Program-made: the position numbers and the translations under genes | NCBI GenBank assembly: GCA_947426455.1 | Contig: CANEEC010000004.1 | Span: 1 to 49,017, forward strand | Reading direction: 5' to 3' | DNA length: 49,017 nucleotides | Source: an uncultured Clostridia bacterium | Lineage (GTDB): Bacteria; Bacillota; Clostridia; Peptostreptococcales; Anaerovoracaceae | Part shown: piece by piece, positions 9,729 to 19,528 of the stretch | Numbering within the stretch: the stretch's first letter is position 1 | Layout of the letters: every line of letters starts with the position of its first letter | Notes under the pieces: model-generated | The model's input: the letters and a program-made list of their open reading frames with translations, nothing else | What the model was told of the DNA's origin: nothing | Databases searched by the model: none

Positions 9729-9757
9729 ATACTATCACAGGAGATTTTCAAAATCAA
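9729..9757 (-). promoter_or_regulatory. feoAB promoter with Fur-like dyad
   Basis: On the minus strand, -35 TTGATT (9752-9757) and -10 TAGTAT (9729-9734) are separated by 17 bases, with TG one base before the -10. The perfect inverted repeat GATTTT-G-AAAATC (plus-strand 9743-9755) overlaps the -35 and spacer. Extended to TGATTTTGAAAATCT it matches 10 of 14 defined positions of the 7-1-7 Fur box TGATAATNATTATCA. Binding by Fur or another metalloregulator is inferred. Confidence 0.6.
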
Positions 9758-9824
9758 TGACTCAACGTACATAGTTTCTTCGCAAAACCGCCGCTTTTTT
9801 GCCTGCTCTTTGACCGTTTCACCT

Positions 9825-9854
9825 CTGGCATTTCCCCCTTCGGCATAGTATAAT
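9825..9854 (+). promoter_or_regulatory. Candidate promoter of the merR gene
   Basis: TATAAT at 9849-9854 with CTGGCA at 9825-9830, spacer 18. The -10 is perfect and the -35 weak. It would give a leader of about 90 bases before the merR start at 9951. The rest of 9758-9950 shows nothing else convincing. Confidence 0.45.
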
Positions 9855-9950
9855 AAAAAAAATCCCGCCGCCGCCGACGCTTCTTCCCTGTGGAAACCGG
9901 CAAGCGTTTTGCGAACGGCAGTCTCACGGGCAAATAGGAGGACAACATCC

Positions 9951-10736
9951 ATGAAGCTGCGCATCGGCCAGGTGTCCAAGCTGTTTGGCGTCAGCGAACA
10001 GACGCTGCGATACTATGAAAAAGAGGGCTTTCTCTCGCCCTCCAAAGATCCGCATAACGGCTATCGTCAATACACGATGAGTGATATTTTGCTGCTCACC
10101 GACCTGTTGTTTTACCGGGATATCGGAATTCCCATCGCCGACATCCATCGAATTTTAGACGGCATGGAGCCGGAGAAGGTCACGGCTCTCATCGACGAAA
10201 AGAAGCGGGAGATGGAACGAGAAATCCGCCGCCTGCAGCAGTCCCGCATCAAGCTGGATCGCTGGCAGGAATTTCACCGTCAGTCCCTGTCTCACATGAA
10301 CCGGTTCGACATCTGCCCCATGCCTCCGGTTCTGGTGGATAAAAAAGCCATTGCCAGCTCGCCGGATCATCCCTTCCGCCGGTTCGTCCCCTGGCCCAAG
10401 GAGCTGGCCTTTTTCGCCACCTTCTCCTTTTACTGCGATACGGTAAACGACCCCGCCACCCTTTTTCGCTACGTGGCGCTGGATCAGAGCATCGCTACCG
10501 ATCTGGCGTTTTCGCCCGCTGCCGGCGAATACGTGGAAGAAAGCGCCGACCACTGCCTGTTCACCGTGGTGGAATACAACCCCGATCCTGCCGTCATGCT
10601 AAAGCCGCTGACGGACTACGCCAAGGAACACGGCCTGTCTCTGGCCGGCCCCACCTATGGCCGGCAGAGCATCAACGATTATGGCCACAACCGGATGAAC
10701 GAGTACTACCGGGTCTATGCCGTGTTAAAAAAATAA
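9951..10736 (+). CDS. MerR-family transcriptional regulator with C-terminal effector domain
   Basis: 261-residue regulator. The start is the ATG nine bases after AGGAGG (9936-9941); the earlier in-frame ATG at 9909 has no ribosome site. Residues 1-70 are the MerR winged helix (RIGQVSKLFGVSEQTLRYYEKEGFLSP), followed by a coiled-coil (about 75-110, KKREMEREIRRLQQSRIKLD). The last ~130 residues resemble a GyrI/BmrR-like ligand domain, ending in MNEYYRVYAVLKK. That architecture is typical of multidrug-sensing activators. The gene lies 84 bases upstream of a MATE pump whose promoter has the MerR-type layout, so it probably activates that pump. The ligand is unknown. Confidence 0.87.
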   Translation: MKLRIGQVSKLFGVSEQTLRYYEKEGFLSPSKDPHNGYRQYTMSDILLLTDLLFYRDIGIPIADIHRILDGMEPEKVTALIDEKKREMEREIRRLQQSRIKLDRWQEFHRQSLSHMNRFDICPMPPVLVDKKAIASSPDHPFRRFVPWPKELAFFATFSFYCDTVNDPATLFRYVALDQSIATDLAFSPAAGEYVEESADHCLFTVVEYNPDPAVMLKPLTDYAKEHGLSLAGPTYGRQSINDYGHNRMNEYYRVYAVLKK

Positions 10737-10751
10737 ATGCTCCAAAGCCTC

Positions 10752-10782
10752 TTGACTTTATAGTTACTATAACGTTTATGAT
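10752..10782 (+). promoter_or_regulatory. MerR-type promoter (19-bp spacer) with operator dyad
   Basis: -35 TTGACT (10752-10757) and -10 TATGAT (10777-10782) are separated by 19 bases, the overlong spacer characteristic of MerR-activated promoters. The spacer contains the perfect dyad TTATAG-TTA-CTATAA (10758-10772), with two more outer pairs beyond one mismatch. It sits directly before the MATE gene and after the merR gene. Confidence 0.82.
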
Positions 10783-10820
10783 AGAAATAAATCGTTATGT
10801 ATCTGTCAGGAGGTTTTTCT

Positions 10821-12152
10821 ATGGAATCGCGGACTACATTACAAATGTCCTATCCCCGTTTTTTAAAATACGTTCTCCCGTCTATTCTCAGCATGATGGC
10901 GCTGTCCTTCTTCACCACCGTAGACGGCTTTTTCGTGTCCCGTTTTGTGGGTCCCAATCCTCTGGCCGCCATTAACATCGTCATTCCCTACTGCTGTCTG
11001 GTCTATGCCATCTCTTTAATGCTTGCCAGCGGCGCCGGCGCTTACGTATCCATGAAAATGGGCGAAGGCCAGCCGGAGGAGGCCCGCCGGCTGTTCAGCT
11101 ATATGTTCCGTCTCATCTGCATCATCGGCGCGGCGGTGACCGCGGTCTTTCTGGTCTTTTTAAAACCCGCCATGGTCTTTTTAGGCTCTACGCCTGCGCT
11201 GCTTCCCTATACCATGATCTATGGCGGTGTTACCGTGCTGTCCACCCTGCCCATGATGATGAAACTGTTCTTTGAATTCTTCGCCCGGGTAGACGGCGCT
11301 CCCAAGCTGTCCTTTTGGATGTCCGCTGTTGGTCTGGCGCTGAACATAGCGTTGGACTATCTGTTTGTCGTTCCCCTCAATCTGGGCATCTTAGGCGCGG
11401 CCTTAGGAACCGCCATCTCCATTGCCGTGTCCGCCCTGATGGGACTGGTTCACTTCGCTTCTTCCAGAGCGCAGCTGAAATTCTGCCGTTCCCACCGCCA
11501 AAAGGGGTTTTTCCTCCGCTCCTGCATCAACGGCAGCTCCCAATTTCTAACGGAGATTTCCACCGGCGTGGTCACCTATCTGTTCAATATTCAAATTTTA
11601 AAATACCGGGGTGAACTGGGGATTTCCGCCGTCACCATCATCACCTTCATGTACTACTTTTACATCTCTATCTACATGGGTCTTGCCTCCGGCGCCTCTC
11701 CTCTGGTCAGCTATGGTGTGGGAAGCAGAGACCGGGAGGGAAGTCTGCGCATCACCCGCTTTTGCTACGGCAGTCTCGTCTGGATGTCCCTGGCCATCTT
11801 CGCCCTGTCCTTGGGCTGCGGCCACATGGTCAACAGCATTTTCAGCGATGAGGAAGCGCTGCTTTCCATCGCCGATTACGGAAACCGCCTGTTTTCCTCC
11901 TGTTATCTGTTCGCCGGAATCAACGTGCTCACCGCAGCTCTTTTGACCGCTGTGGATCGGGGAACCGCCGCCGCCGTGATTTCCACCCTGCGCTGTCTTC
12001 TGTTTCCCGCCGCAGCCATGCTTCTGCTGCCCCTGCTTTGGGGAGAAGCCGGCGTCTGGCTGGCCATCCCTGCGGGGGAACTGCTCACCGTAGCCGCATC
12101 GCTGTTTCTGACCCTGCGCACTTTGAAAACCGCCTTGGCGACACTGGAATAG
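10821..12152 (+). CDS. MATE-family multidrug efflux transporter
   Basis: 443-residue polytopic membrane protein with about 12 hydrophobic segments in two similar halves. The segment VDGFFVSRFVGPNPLAAINIVIPY is typical of MepA-like MATE exporters, which drive drug extrusion with Na+ or H+. The chosen start (10821) has CAGGAGG seven bases upstream; the in-frame ATG at 10797 lacks one. The MerR regulator and MerR-type promoter directly upstream indicate inducible expression. Substrates cannot be inferred. Confidence 0.9.
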   Translation: MESRTTLQMSYPRFLKYVLPSILSMMALSFFTTVDGFFVSRFVGPNPLAAINIVIPYCCLVYAISLMLASGAGAYVSMKMGEGQPEEARRLFSYMFRLICIIGAAVTAVFLVFLKPAMVFLGSTPALLPYTMIYGGVTVLSTLPMMMKLFFEFFARVDGAPKLSFWMSAVGLALNIALDYLFVVPLNLGILGAALGTAISIAVSALMGLVHFASSRAQLKFCRSHRQKGFFLRSCINGSSQFLTEISTGVVTYLFNIQILKYRGELGISAVTIITFMYYFYISIYMGLASGASPLVSYGVGSRDREGSLRITRFCYGSLVWMSLAIFALSLGCGHMVNSIFSDEEALLSIADYGNRLFSSCYLFAGINVLTAALLTAVDRGTAAAVISTLRCLLFPAAAMLLLPLLWGEAGVWLAIPAGELLTVAASLFLTLRTLKTALATLE

Positions 12153-12197
12153 ACGCATCCGGCCGGCAGACAGAAACCGTCCGGTACAGTCAAAAAC

Positions 12198-12246
12198 CCG
12201 GAATGGCAGACGCTTCACAAAGGAGCGCCATTCTCCCGGTTTTTTC
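12198..12246. terminator. Bidirectional terminator between the MATE and HAD genes
   Basis: Inverted repeat pairing AATGGC with GCCATT and, across a small bulge, CCGG with CCGG. It is flanked by A-runs on the left and T-runs on the right, so it can serve both converging genes. Confidence 0.75.
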
Positions 12247-12275
12247 TTTTTTATCGCTATTCTTTTTGTCACTAT

Positions 12276-12944
12276 CTATTGCATGTTTTCGATTTGCTCA
12301 ATCACCTGAAACAAATCCTCCGGCCGGTCGATGGAATAATCCGGCGGGTAAACCTGCCACTTCTCCTTTTGTGCGTCGGCGGCCATGGCCCAGTTGACCA
12401 TGACGGTGGTTGTGCCGGCGTTCCTGCCGCAGCCCATGTCAAACATACTGTCGCCCACCATGATGGCTTCCTCCGGACGGCTGTTCAGCCTTTCCAAAGC
12501 GATGAGCGCCGGCTCCGGATCGGGTTTGTGCTTCGCCGTATCGTCAGCGGTGACGATGTAGTCGAACTTGTCCAAAAGTCCGTACTTTTCCAGGCCTTCG
12601 ATGGTGGTGGGACGCAGTCGGGACGTGACGATGGCCAGCTTGTAGCCCCTCTCCTTCAGCTGGCTGATCAGCTCCGGCGTGCCGGGAAACATCTGAATCA
12701 GCTTCTTGTAAAACGTGCTCTGATAGCTGCGGTAGATGTCCACGGCTTCCTCCAGATCGTGATGAGGGAAGAACTTGGCCATGGTGGCTCTCAAAGGCTC
12801 TCCGAAGGTTTCCAGAATCTTTCCCACCTCTCCCTCCTTTCCGGTCAGAGTACGAAAGGTGTATTGCCAGGATTCTATAATGATTTCGTTGGTATCCATC
12901 AACGTGCCGTCGTAATCGAACAGCACCGTGGTAATTTTACTCAT
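12276..12944 (-). CDS. HAD-superfamily phosphatase, PpaX/Gph-like
   Basis: 222-residue soluble hydrolase. HAD motif I is FDYDGTLMDT (residues 9-18, nucleophile and acid aspartates present), motif II is IVTSR, motif III lysine is in AKHKPDPEP, and motif IV is MVGDSMFDM. The helical cap between motifs I and II fits the PpaX pyrophosphatase/phosphoglycolate phosphatase class. It starts 9 bases after the tex stop and ends the secA-prfB-tex run. PpaX recycles pyrophosphate from HPr-Ser-P dephosphorylation in Firmicutes, but phosphoglycolate or nucleotide substrates are equally possible. Confidence 0.82.
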   Translation of the reverse strand: MSKITTVLFDYDGTLMDTNEIIIESWQYTFRTLTGKEGEVGKILETFGEPLRATMAKFFPHHDLEEAVDIYRSYQSTFYKKLIQMFPGTPELISQLKERGYKLAIVTSRLRPTTIEGLEKYGLLDKFDYIVTADDTAKHKPDPEPALIALERLNSRPEEAIMVGDSMFDMGCGRNAGTTTVMVNWAMAADAQKEKWQVYPPDYSIDRPEDLFQVIEQIENMQ

Positions 12945-12953
12945 AGCTCTCTC

Positions 12954-15341
12954 CTACTGCTTCATGGTCAGGGAAATCTTCCCCTTTTCATAGTCTACGG
13001 CCAGAATTTTCACCTTCACCGTATCTCCCACGCTGACCACATCCATGGGATGCTTGACAAATTTATTGCTGATTTCTGAAATGTGTACCAGACCGTCATT
13101 TTTCACGCCGATATCCACAAAGGCGCCGAAATCCACCACGTTGCGAACCGTGCCGGTCATCTCCATGCCCACCTTCAGATCCTCTACGGAAAGAACATCG
13201 CTGCGGAACACCACCGGCGGCATTCCCTCCCGGGGGTCGCGCGCAGGTTTTTTGATTTCCGATACGATATCGTTTAACGTGGGAAGGCCGATTTCCAGAT
13301 CCTCCGCCATGCGAGCCACGCTCTTTTTCAGCCGCTGCACCGCCTGAGGGTCAGGCTGATTTTTCTTCTTCCGCCGTTCCTCGCGACGCTTGCGGTCTTC
13401 CTCCTCCTGCTGCTGCTTCAACACGGCAAGAGCGGCCAGACCTTTCCCACGGCCGTTCTTCACAGCTGCGGCGGCAAAGGCTTCTTCGCTGACCTTATCG
13501 GCTTCGCGTTCCTTTTTCCGATCTTCCTCCGAAGCCACCGGATAGACGGCCAGAATTTTTTCGTCGATATTGCCATATCCGCCCCGGGCGATCTCGCTCT
13601 TTTCGATTCCTAATTTGGCCAGCATCTGCTCCGTCGCCCCATAGGATTCGGGATGGACGGAAGTGGCGTCCAACGGCTCTTTTCCGTCGGAAATGCGCAA
13701 AAAGCCGGCGCACTGGTTGTAGGTCTTTTCTCCCAGCTTAGCCACCTTCAGAAGCTCCCTGCGACTTTCAAAGCGGCCGTGTTCTTCCCGATAGGCCACA
13801 ATGTTCTTCGCTACGCCGGAATTGATGCCGGAAATGTAGGACAGCAGCGAGGCGGAGGCCGTGTTCAAATCCACTCCCACGCGATTGACGCAGTTTTCCA
13901 CCACATTGGTCAGCGCCGTGGTCAGCATGGTCTGATTGATGTCGTGCTGGTACTGGCCTACGCCGATGTGCTTGGGATCGATCTTCACCAGCTCTGCCAA
14001 AGGATCCTGCAGGCGGCGGCCGATGGACATGGCGCCTCTGGTGGTAACGTCCAGATCAGGATATTCCTCCGTAGCCAGTTTGGAAGCGGAATACACCGAC
14101 GCACCCGCTTCGTTGACGATGGTGTAATGCAGGTCGGAAGCGACGCCCTGCTCCTTCAAATCGCCGATCAAATCCGCCACAAAACTCTCGGTCTCGCGGC
14201 TTGCCGTACCGTTTCCGATGACGAACACGTTGGCCTTATACTTCTTCACCAGCGCCGTCAGCGCCTTTTTCGCTCCGGCGATATCCTTCTTGGGTTCCGT
14301 GGGATAAATCGTGCCGTAGGCCAGCAGCTTTCCCGTCTCATCCAGCATGGTCACCTTGCAGCCGGTGCGGTATCCGGGGTCGATAGCGATGACCCGGGCG
14401 TTCTTCACCGGAGGAACCATCAGCAGCGCCTCAGTGTTTCTCGCGAACACCTTCACTGCTTCCGTCTCCGCCCGTTCCGTCAGCTGATTCCGGATTTCCC
14501 GCTCCACGGAAGGCGCCATCAGCCGCTTGTAGGCGTCTTCGATGGTGGCCTCCAAAAGCGCCGAAAAGACGGACTCCTTGTCCCCGATAACTTCATCGCA
14601 CAGATACTGGTGAATTCGCTCCACCGGCGCTTTGACCCTGATTTTCAGCTTCTTTTCCTTTTCGCCCCGATTCATGGCCAGCACCCGATGATTGGGAACG
14701 GTCCTGATAGCCTCCGCCTTATCGTAGTACATGTCGTAGACCGTGCTTTCCTCCGGATCTGCGGCCTCGCATTCCAAAAGACCGCCCTCAAAGGTCAGTT
14801 CCCGCAGCTTCGCCGTGTAGTCCGCATCGTCCGCGATCATCTCCGCGATGATATCCATAGCGCCCGCAAGCGCTTCCTCCGCGCTGTTTACATCTTTTTC
14901 CGCATCCACATAGGCCGCGGCAACCGCCGCAGGCTGTCGCTCCCGTTCCTCCTGCGCCAAAATGAAAAGCGCCAGCGGCTCCAACCCGCGTTCTCTCGCC
15001 TTGGACGCCCGCGTGGCCTTCTTCTGCTTAAAGGGTTTGTATAGATCCTCCACCCGCTGCAATACTTCCGCCTTTCGAATCTCAGCTTCCAGTTCCTCCG
15101 TCAGCTTTTCCTGCTCCGCGATGAGCCGGATAACTTCTTCCTTGCGTTCTTCTAAATTACGCAGATAGAGCAGGCGTTCCTCCAGATCGCGCAGCACCAC
15201 GTCCGACAGGCCGCCGGTGGCTTCCTTTCGATAGCGGGCGATAAAGGGAATGGTGTTTCCTTCGTCGATTAAATTGACGGTAGCCTCTATCTGAGATGTT
15301 TTCAGATGAAATTCTGCCGCCAGCTTTTCTGTCATGTTCAT
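12954..15341 (-). CDS. tex: Tex-family RNA-binding transcription accessory protein
   Basis: 795-residue nucleic-acid-binding protein. Domain order: N-terminal helical region (IPFIARYRKEATGGLSD), YqgF/RNase H-like fold (VIAIDPGYRTGCKV, about residue 320), helix-hairpin-helix pair (ASASLLSYISGINSGVAKNIV, about 500), and a C-terminal S1 domain (VDFGAFVDIGVKNDGLVHIS). Between HhH and S1 is an unusually long Lys/Glu-rich stretch (about 600-690), which makes it longer than many Tex proteins. GAGGAG lies 8 bases before the ATG; 27 bases separate it from prfB. Confidence 0.92.
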   Translation of the reverse strand: MNMTEKLAAEFHLKTSQIEATVNLIDEGNTIPFIARYRKEATGGLSDVVLRDLEERLLYLRNLEERKEEVIRLIAEQEKLTEELEAEIRKAEVLQRVEDLYKPFKQKKATRASKARERGLEPLALFILAQEERERQPAAVAAAYVDAEKDVNSAEEALAGAMDIIAEMIADDADYTAKLRELTFEGGLLECEAADPEESTVYDMYYDKAEAIRTVPNHRVLAMNRGEKEKKLKIRVKAPVERIHQYLCDEVIGDKESVFSALLEATIEDAYKRLMAPSVEREIRNQLTERAETEAVKVFARNTEALLMVPPVKNARVIAIDPGYRTGCKVTMLDETGKLLAYGTIYPTEPKKDIAGAKKALTALVKKYKANVFVIGNGTASRETESFVADLIGDLKEQGVASDLHYTIVNEAGASVYSASKLATEEYPDLDVTTRGAMSIGRRLQDPLAELVKIDPKHIGVGQYQHDINQTMLTTALTNVVENCVNRVGVDLNTASASLLSYISGINSGVAKNIVAYREEHGRFESRRELLKVAKLGEKTYNQCAGFLRISDGKEPLDATSVHPESYGATEQMLAKLGIEKSEIARGGYGNIDEKILAVYPVASEEDRKKEREADKVSEEAFAAAAVKNGRGKGLAALAVLKQQQEEEDRKRREERRKKKNQPDPQAVQRLKKSVARMAEDLEIGLPTLNDIVSEIKKPARDPREGMPPVVFRSDVLSVEDLKVGMEMTGTVRNVVDFGAFVDIGVKNDGLVHISEISNKFVKHPMDVVSVGDTVKVKILAVDYEKGKISLTMKQ

Positions 15342-15368
15342 TGCTATTTCTCCTCGTCCAAAAAGTCT

Positions 15369-16482
15369 TTAGAATTCACCCTTGATTCGGGCGTCCAGCG
15401 CCGCATTGATAAAACCGTCCAGATTTCCGTCCATGACGGACTGTACCTGTGACGTTTCAAACCCTGTGCGGTGGTCCTTCACCAGCGAATAGGGATGAAA
15501 TACGTAGGAGCGAATCTGGCTTCCCCAGGTAATCTGGTTGTAGTCCCCCGCCAGATCGGCAATCTTGTCTTTGTGTTCCTGCTTTGCCAGCTCATACAGC
15601 CTGGCCATCAGCACCTTCATGGCGAACTCACGGTTCTGATGCTGTGACCGCTCGTTCTGACAGCTGACCACGATGTTGGTAGGAATATGAGTAATTCGCA
15701 CCGCGGAATCGGTCTTGTTGATGTGCTGGCCGCCCGCACCGCTGGAACGGTACGTATCGATGCGCAGATCCTTGGGATCGATGTCCACCGTCACCGTATC
15801 GGGCAGCTCCGGCATCACATCCACCGAAGCGAAGGACGTGTGCCGCCGCCCCGAAGAATCGAAGGGGGAAATGCGCACCAATCGGTGAACCCCCTTTTCG
15901 TTTTTCAGATAGCCGTAGGCGTTTTCTCCTGAAATCAAAAGGGTGGCGGATTTGATGCCGCCCTCGTTATCGTCCTGATAATCCAAAAACTTCACCTGAT
16001 ACTCCTTGGCTTCCGCATAGCGGGTATACATGCGCAGAAGCATCTCGGTCCAGTCCTGGGCGTCCGTTCCGCCGGCGCCGGCGTGAACCGATAAAATGGC
16101 GTTGTTTTTGTCGTACTCTTCGGAGAGCAGCGTTTCAATGCGCATGGCCTCGCTGCGCTCCTGATAGCTGTGATAGATGGTTTGGATTTCCTCCGCCAGA
16201 GAGTCGTCGTTTTCTTCCTCCGCCAGCTGAATCAATTCCTCCACGTCGTCAACGTCCTTTTCCAATGCGGAAAATCGTTCCAGCTTGGTTTCCATCCGCT
16301 TTTTATCCTGCATTGTCTTTTGGGCAAACTCCATGTCGTCCCAAAATCCCGGCACTTCCATCTGATAATTCAGTTCTTCCAATTTCAGCTTCAAATTGGC
16401 CAGGTCAAAGGGACTCACCCAGCTTTGATAAGAACTCTCTGCACTTGGGCAGATCATATTTGATCTGATCCAGTTCGATCAT
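15369..16482 (-). CDS. prfB: Peptide chain release factor 2, programmed +1 frameshift
   Basis: Release factor recognising UAA/UGA. The gene begins at ATG 16482 (MIELDQIKYDLPKCREF...), reaches an in-frame TGA at codon 26 (16405-16407) and continues after a +1 shift at CTTTGAC (16404-16410) as DLANLKLKLEEL, giving 370 residues in all. A Shine-Dalgarno-like GGGTGAG (16414-16420) lies three bases before the CTT, the spacing known from E. coli prfB. The body has the SPF stop-codon motif (VRISPFDSSGRRH) and the catalytic GGQ (GAGGQHINKTDSA). It lies 40 bases downstream of secA, the common Firmicutes order. Confidence 0.95.
16404..16420 (-). promoter_or_regulatory. prfB: prfB programmed frameshift site with internal SD
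   Basis: Minus strand: GGGTGAG, three bases, then CTT TGA C. Low RF2 slows termination at UGA and favours the +1 shift, an autoregulatory loop established for prfB. The GGTGA core can pair with UCACC near the 16S 3' end. The same GGGTGAG word also precedes the gene's own start codon (16487-16493). Confidence 0.93.
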
Positions 16483-16522
16483 GCAACTCACCCTTTCTTT
16501 TATTCCAGATTATCGTTTCAAA

Positions 16523-19318
16523 CTACGATTCCAAATTGCGTCCGCAGCACTTTTTATATTTCTTTCCGCTGCCGCAGGGACAGGGATCGTTTCTTCCTAC
16601 TGTAGGTTCCTTTTTCACCGGCTGGGGCTTTTCCTCCCGGGGCGGAACTTTAGCTGCCTGAGGCAACCCCTGCGGGGCTTCGTTTGCGGCGATTCCACCG
16701 CCTGCGCCCATGTCCGCGCCCGTCGCCATACCGGCACCAGCGGCATCCTGCTTCACGCCGACACCCATGGAAACCACCTGACGGCGGCGGGTATCGGTCT
16801 GTACCGTAACATTGAAGCAGAAACGCACCGTGTCCTCCTGAATGGACTTGATCATCATATCGAACATATCGAAACCTTCGTTGGCGTAAGCCGTAGCCGG
16901 ATCCTGCTGCCCCAGGGCGCGCAGGTTGATTCCCGCCTTGAGCTGATCCATGGCGTCGATGTGATCCATCCACTTGCTGTCCACGACCCGCAAAAGCACC
17001 ATGCGCTCCAGTTCTCTCATGCGCTCCGCGCCGATTTCTTCTTCTTTAGCAGCGTATGCTTCCTCCAAACGGGCGGATACGTCGCTGCGAAGCTGATCCT
17101 CCGTAAGATCGCCCTTTTCTTCTTCGGTATATGCAAGCGGCCGTAAATTGGAGCAAAGCCGCGCCAGCTTTTTGTTCAGTTCGTCCAGATCCCATTCCTC
17201 TGCAAACTTGGAACTGTTGACGCAGTAATCCACTTCCTCACCCGCCAGGCCTTCCGCCATGGACAGGATGTAGTGGCGCAGGTCCTCGCCGTCCAGCACG
17301 CGGCGGCGCTCGCCGTAGATGATCTCTCTTTGCTTATTCATGACGTTATCGTACTGGAGAACGTATTTACGGATGGAGAAGTTGCGTCCCTCCACCTTCT
17401 TCTGCGCGTTCTCCACCGACTTGGTCAGCATGCCCGCTTCGATGGGTTCGTCCTCGGCAACGCCCAGCTTGGCCACCAGACCCTGCATCCGCTCGCCGCC
17501 GAACAGCCGCATCAGTTCATCCTCCATGGACAGGAAGAACTGGGTCTGTCCCGGGTCGCCCTGACGTCCGGCACGGCCTCGCAGCTGATTGTCAATGCGT
17601 CGGGATTCGTGACGCTCCGTACCGATGATGCACAGGCCGCCCAGCTGGCGCACCGTTTCCTGCTCCTCTGCACGTTCCACCTTAAATTGTTCCAACAGAC
17701 GGTGGAACGTCTCTCTGGCCTCGATCAGTTCAGGATCTTCCAGAGGAACGAAACTGGTGGCAAAGGAAATGGCCTGGTCGCTGTACCCATTCTTGCGCAT
17801 CTCCTTTTTAGCTTCAAATTCCGGATTGCCGCCCAGGATGATGTCCGTACCGCGACCCGCCATATTGGTGGCGATGGTCACCGCATTGAGACGTCCGGCC
17901 TCCGCTACGATCTCCGCCTCGCGCTGATGCTGCTTGGCATTCAGCACGTTGTGAGCCACGCCGCGCTTTTTCAGCATGTCGCTGATCAGCTCGGATTTTT
18001 CAATGGAAATCGTACCCACCAGCACCGGCTGACCGGTAGCGTGGCGTTCCACGATGCGTTCCACAATGGCCTTGAACTTTCCCTTTTCCGTAGCGTAGAT
18101 GGAATCGTCCATGTCCTCACGGGCGATGGGCTTGTTGGTGGGAATCACCACCACATCCATGTTGTAGATTTCCCGGAATTCGTCTTCTTCCGTCTTGGCC
18201 GTACCGGTCATGCCCGCCAGCTTCTGATACATGCGGAAGTAATTTTGCAGCGTGATGGTGGCCAACGTCTTGGATTCCTGGCGCACCTGAATGCCTTCCT
18301 TGGCTTCGATGGCCTGATGCAGACCGTCGCTGTAGCGGCGTCCAAACATGAGACGGCCTGTAAACTCGTCTACGATGACAATTTCGCCATCCTTGACGAT
18401 ATAATCCACATCGCAGCGCATCAGGTTGTTAGCCTTCAGTGCGATCTGCACGTGATGGTTGATTTCCATGTTCTCCGGATCGGAGAAGTTCTCGATTTGA
18501 AACGCCCTTTCGCACTTGGCCACACCCTCTTCCGTAAGCGCCACGGTGCGATCCTTTTCGTCCACGGTGAAGTCCTCGTCCGGCTTCAGCGTTCTCACCA
18601 TCCGATCGGCCTTCTGATAAAGGTCGGTGGACTGTTCGCCCTGACCGGAAATGATCAGCGGAGTACGCGCTTCATCGATGAGGATGGAGTCCACCTCGTC
18701 CACGATGGCAAAATTCAAGGGACGCTGCATCAGATCTTCGCTGTAAATCACCATGTTGTCCCGCAGATAGTCAAAACCGAACTCGTTATTGGTTCCGTAG
18801 GTGACGTCGGCATTGTACGCCGCTCTGCGCTGTTCTTTGGTGATGCCGTGAATAATGCAGCCCACGCTCAGACCCAACCATGTGTACAGCTTACCCATCC
18901 ACTCCATATCGCGCTGAGCCAGATAATCGTTGACGGTCACCACGTGGACGCCCTTTCCTTCCAGCGCGTTGAGATACACGGGCAGAGTGGCGACCAGCGT
19001 CTTTCCTTCACCGGTTTTCATTTCCGCGATGCGCCCCTGATGGAGCGCCACACCGCCGATGAGCTGTACGTGGAAGTGCTTGAGTCCCAGGCTTCTCCAG
19101 GCAGCCTCACGGCAGACGGCATAGGCCTCCGGCAGGATGTCGTCCAGCGTCTCTCCGTTTTTTAAACGCTCCTTCAGCTGCGGCGTCTTGTCTTTTAATT
19201 CCTGATCGGACAGCGCCTGCATCGGCTCGTCCAACGCTTCGATCTGGCTTACGATCTTTTCAATCTTCTTCACTTCTTTGGCGTTGAGATCGCCAAAGAC
19301 CTTTTCAAAAAATCCCAT
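16523..19318 (-). CDS. secA: Preprotein translocase ATPase SecA
   Basis: 931-residue motor of the Sec pathway. Motifs include Walker A MKTGEGKT (about residue 100), [19 protein letters not shown] (about 207), the [12 protein letters not shown] segment, and [11 protein letters not shown] (about 490). The C-terminus has a Gly/Ala- then Pro/Lys-rich linker and the zinc-binding SEC-C tail ([13 protein letters not shown]). It begins MGFFEKVFG as expected. It heads secA-prfB-tex-HAD. Confidence 0.97.
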   Translation of the reverse strand: MGFFEKVFGDLNAKEVKKIEKIVSQIEALDEPMQALSDQELKDKTPQLKERLKNGETLDDILPEAYAVCREAAWRSLGLKHFHVQLIGGVALHQGRIAEMKTGEGKTLVATLPVYLNALEGKGVHVVTVNDYLAQRDMEWMGKLYTWLGLSVGCIIHGITKEQRRAAYNADVTYGTNNEFGFDYLRDNMVIYSEDLMQRPLNFAIVDEVDSILIDEARTPLIISGQGEQSTDLYQKADRMVRTLKPDEDFTVDEKDRTVALTEEGVAKCERAFQIENFSDPENMEINHHVQIALKANNLMRCDVDYIVKDGEIVIVDEFTGRLMFGRRYSDGLHQAIEAKEGIQVRQESKTLATITLQNYFRMYQKLAGMTGTAKTEEDEFREIYNMDVVVIPTNKPIAREDMDDSIYATEKGKFKAIVERIVERHATGQPVLVGTISIEKSELISDMLKKRGVAHNVLNAKQHQREAEIVAEAGRLNAVTIATNMAGRGTDIILGGNPEFEAKKEMRKNGYSDQAISFATSFVPLEDPELIEARETFHRLLEQFKVERAEEQETVRQLGGLCIIGTERHESRRIDNQLRGRAGRQGDPGQTQFFLSMEDELMRLFGGERMQGLVAKLGVAEDEPIEAGMLTKSVENAQKKVEGRNFSIRKYVLQYDNVMNKQREIIYGERRRVLDGEDLRHYILSMAEGLAGEEVDYCVNSSKFAEEWDLDELNKKLARLCSNLRPLAYTEEEKGDLTEDQLRSDVSARLEEAYAAKEEEIGAERMRELERMVLLRVVDSKWMDHIDAMDQLKAGINLRALGQQDPATAYANEGFDMFDMMIKSIQEDTVRFCFNVTVQTDTRRRQVVSMGVGVKQDAAGAGMATGADMGAGGGIAANEAPQGLPQAAKVPPREEKPQPVKKEPTVGRNDPCPCGSGKKYKKCCGRNLES

Positions 19319-19399
19319 AGTATTTCCCTTTCTGTTCCATCGGTCAACGGCTAACAGAACAATTATATTCTATGCAAAAAGCATAATATCCTAATTTAA

Positions 19400-19429
19400 A
19401 GTATACCATATTGACTATGGAATTCCCAA
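19400..19429 (-). promoter_or_regulatory. Candidate secA promoter
   Basis: Minus-strand -35 TTGGGA (19424-19429), spacer 18, -10 TATACT (19400-19405), about 80 bases before the secA ATG. A second TATAAT nearer the gene has no good -35. Confidence 0.42.
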
Positions 19430-19475
19430 CCCTTGTTTTATGATATTTCTATAAAAATTACGTGTTATTTCGATC

Positions 19476-19516
19476 AAAAACAGCCTCCGGAGAAGAAACT
19501 TCCTCTCCGAAGGCTG
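19476..19516 (-). terminator. Terminator after lysC
   Basis: Minus-strand stem CAGCCTTCGGAGA / TCTCCGGAGGCTG followed by a T-run (19476-19480), 13 bases after the aspartokinase stop. Confidence 0.85.
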
Positions 19517-19528
19517 TCTTGCGATTTC

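Noticed and set aside
17273..19165. 630-codon plus-strand frame opposite secA, and similar long frames opposite addB (6256-7425) and tex (13653-15044)
   Set aside because: They are antisense shadows of strongly conserved genes, with biased histidine/arginine/glycine composition and no ribosome sites.
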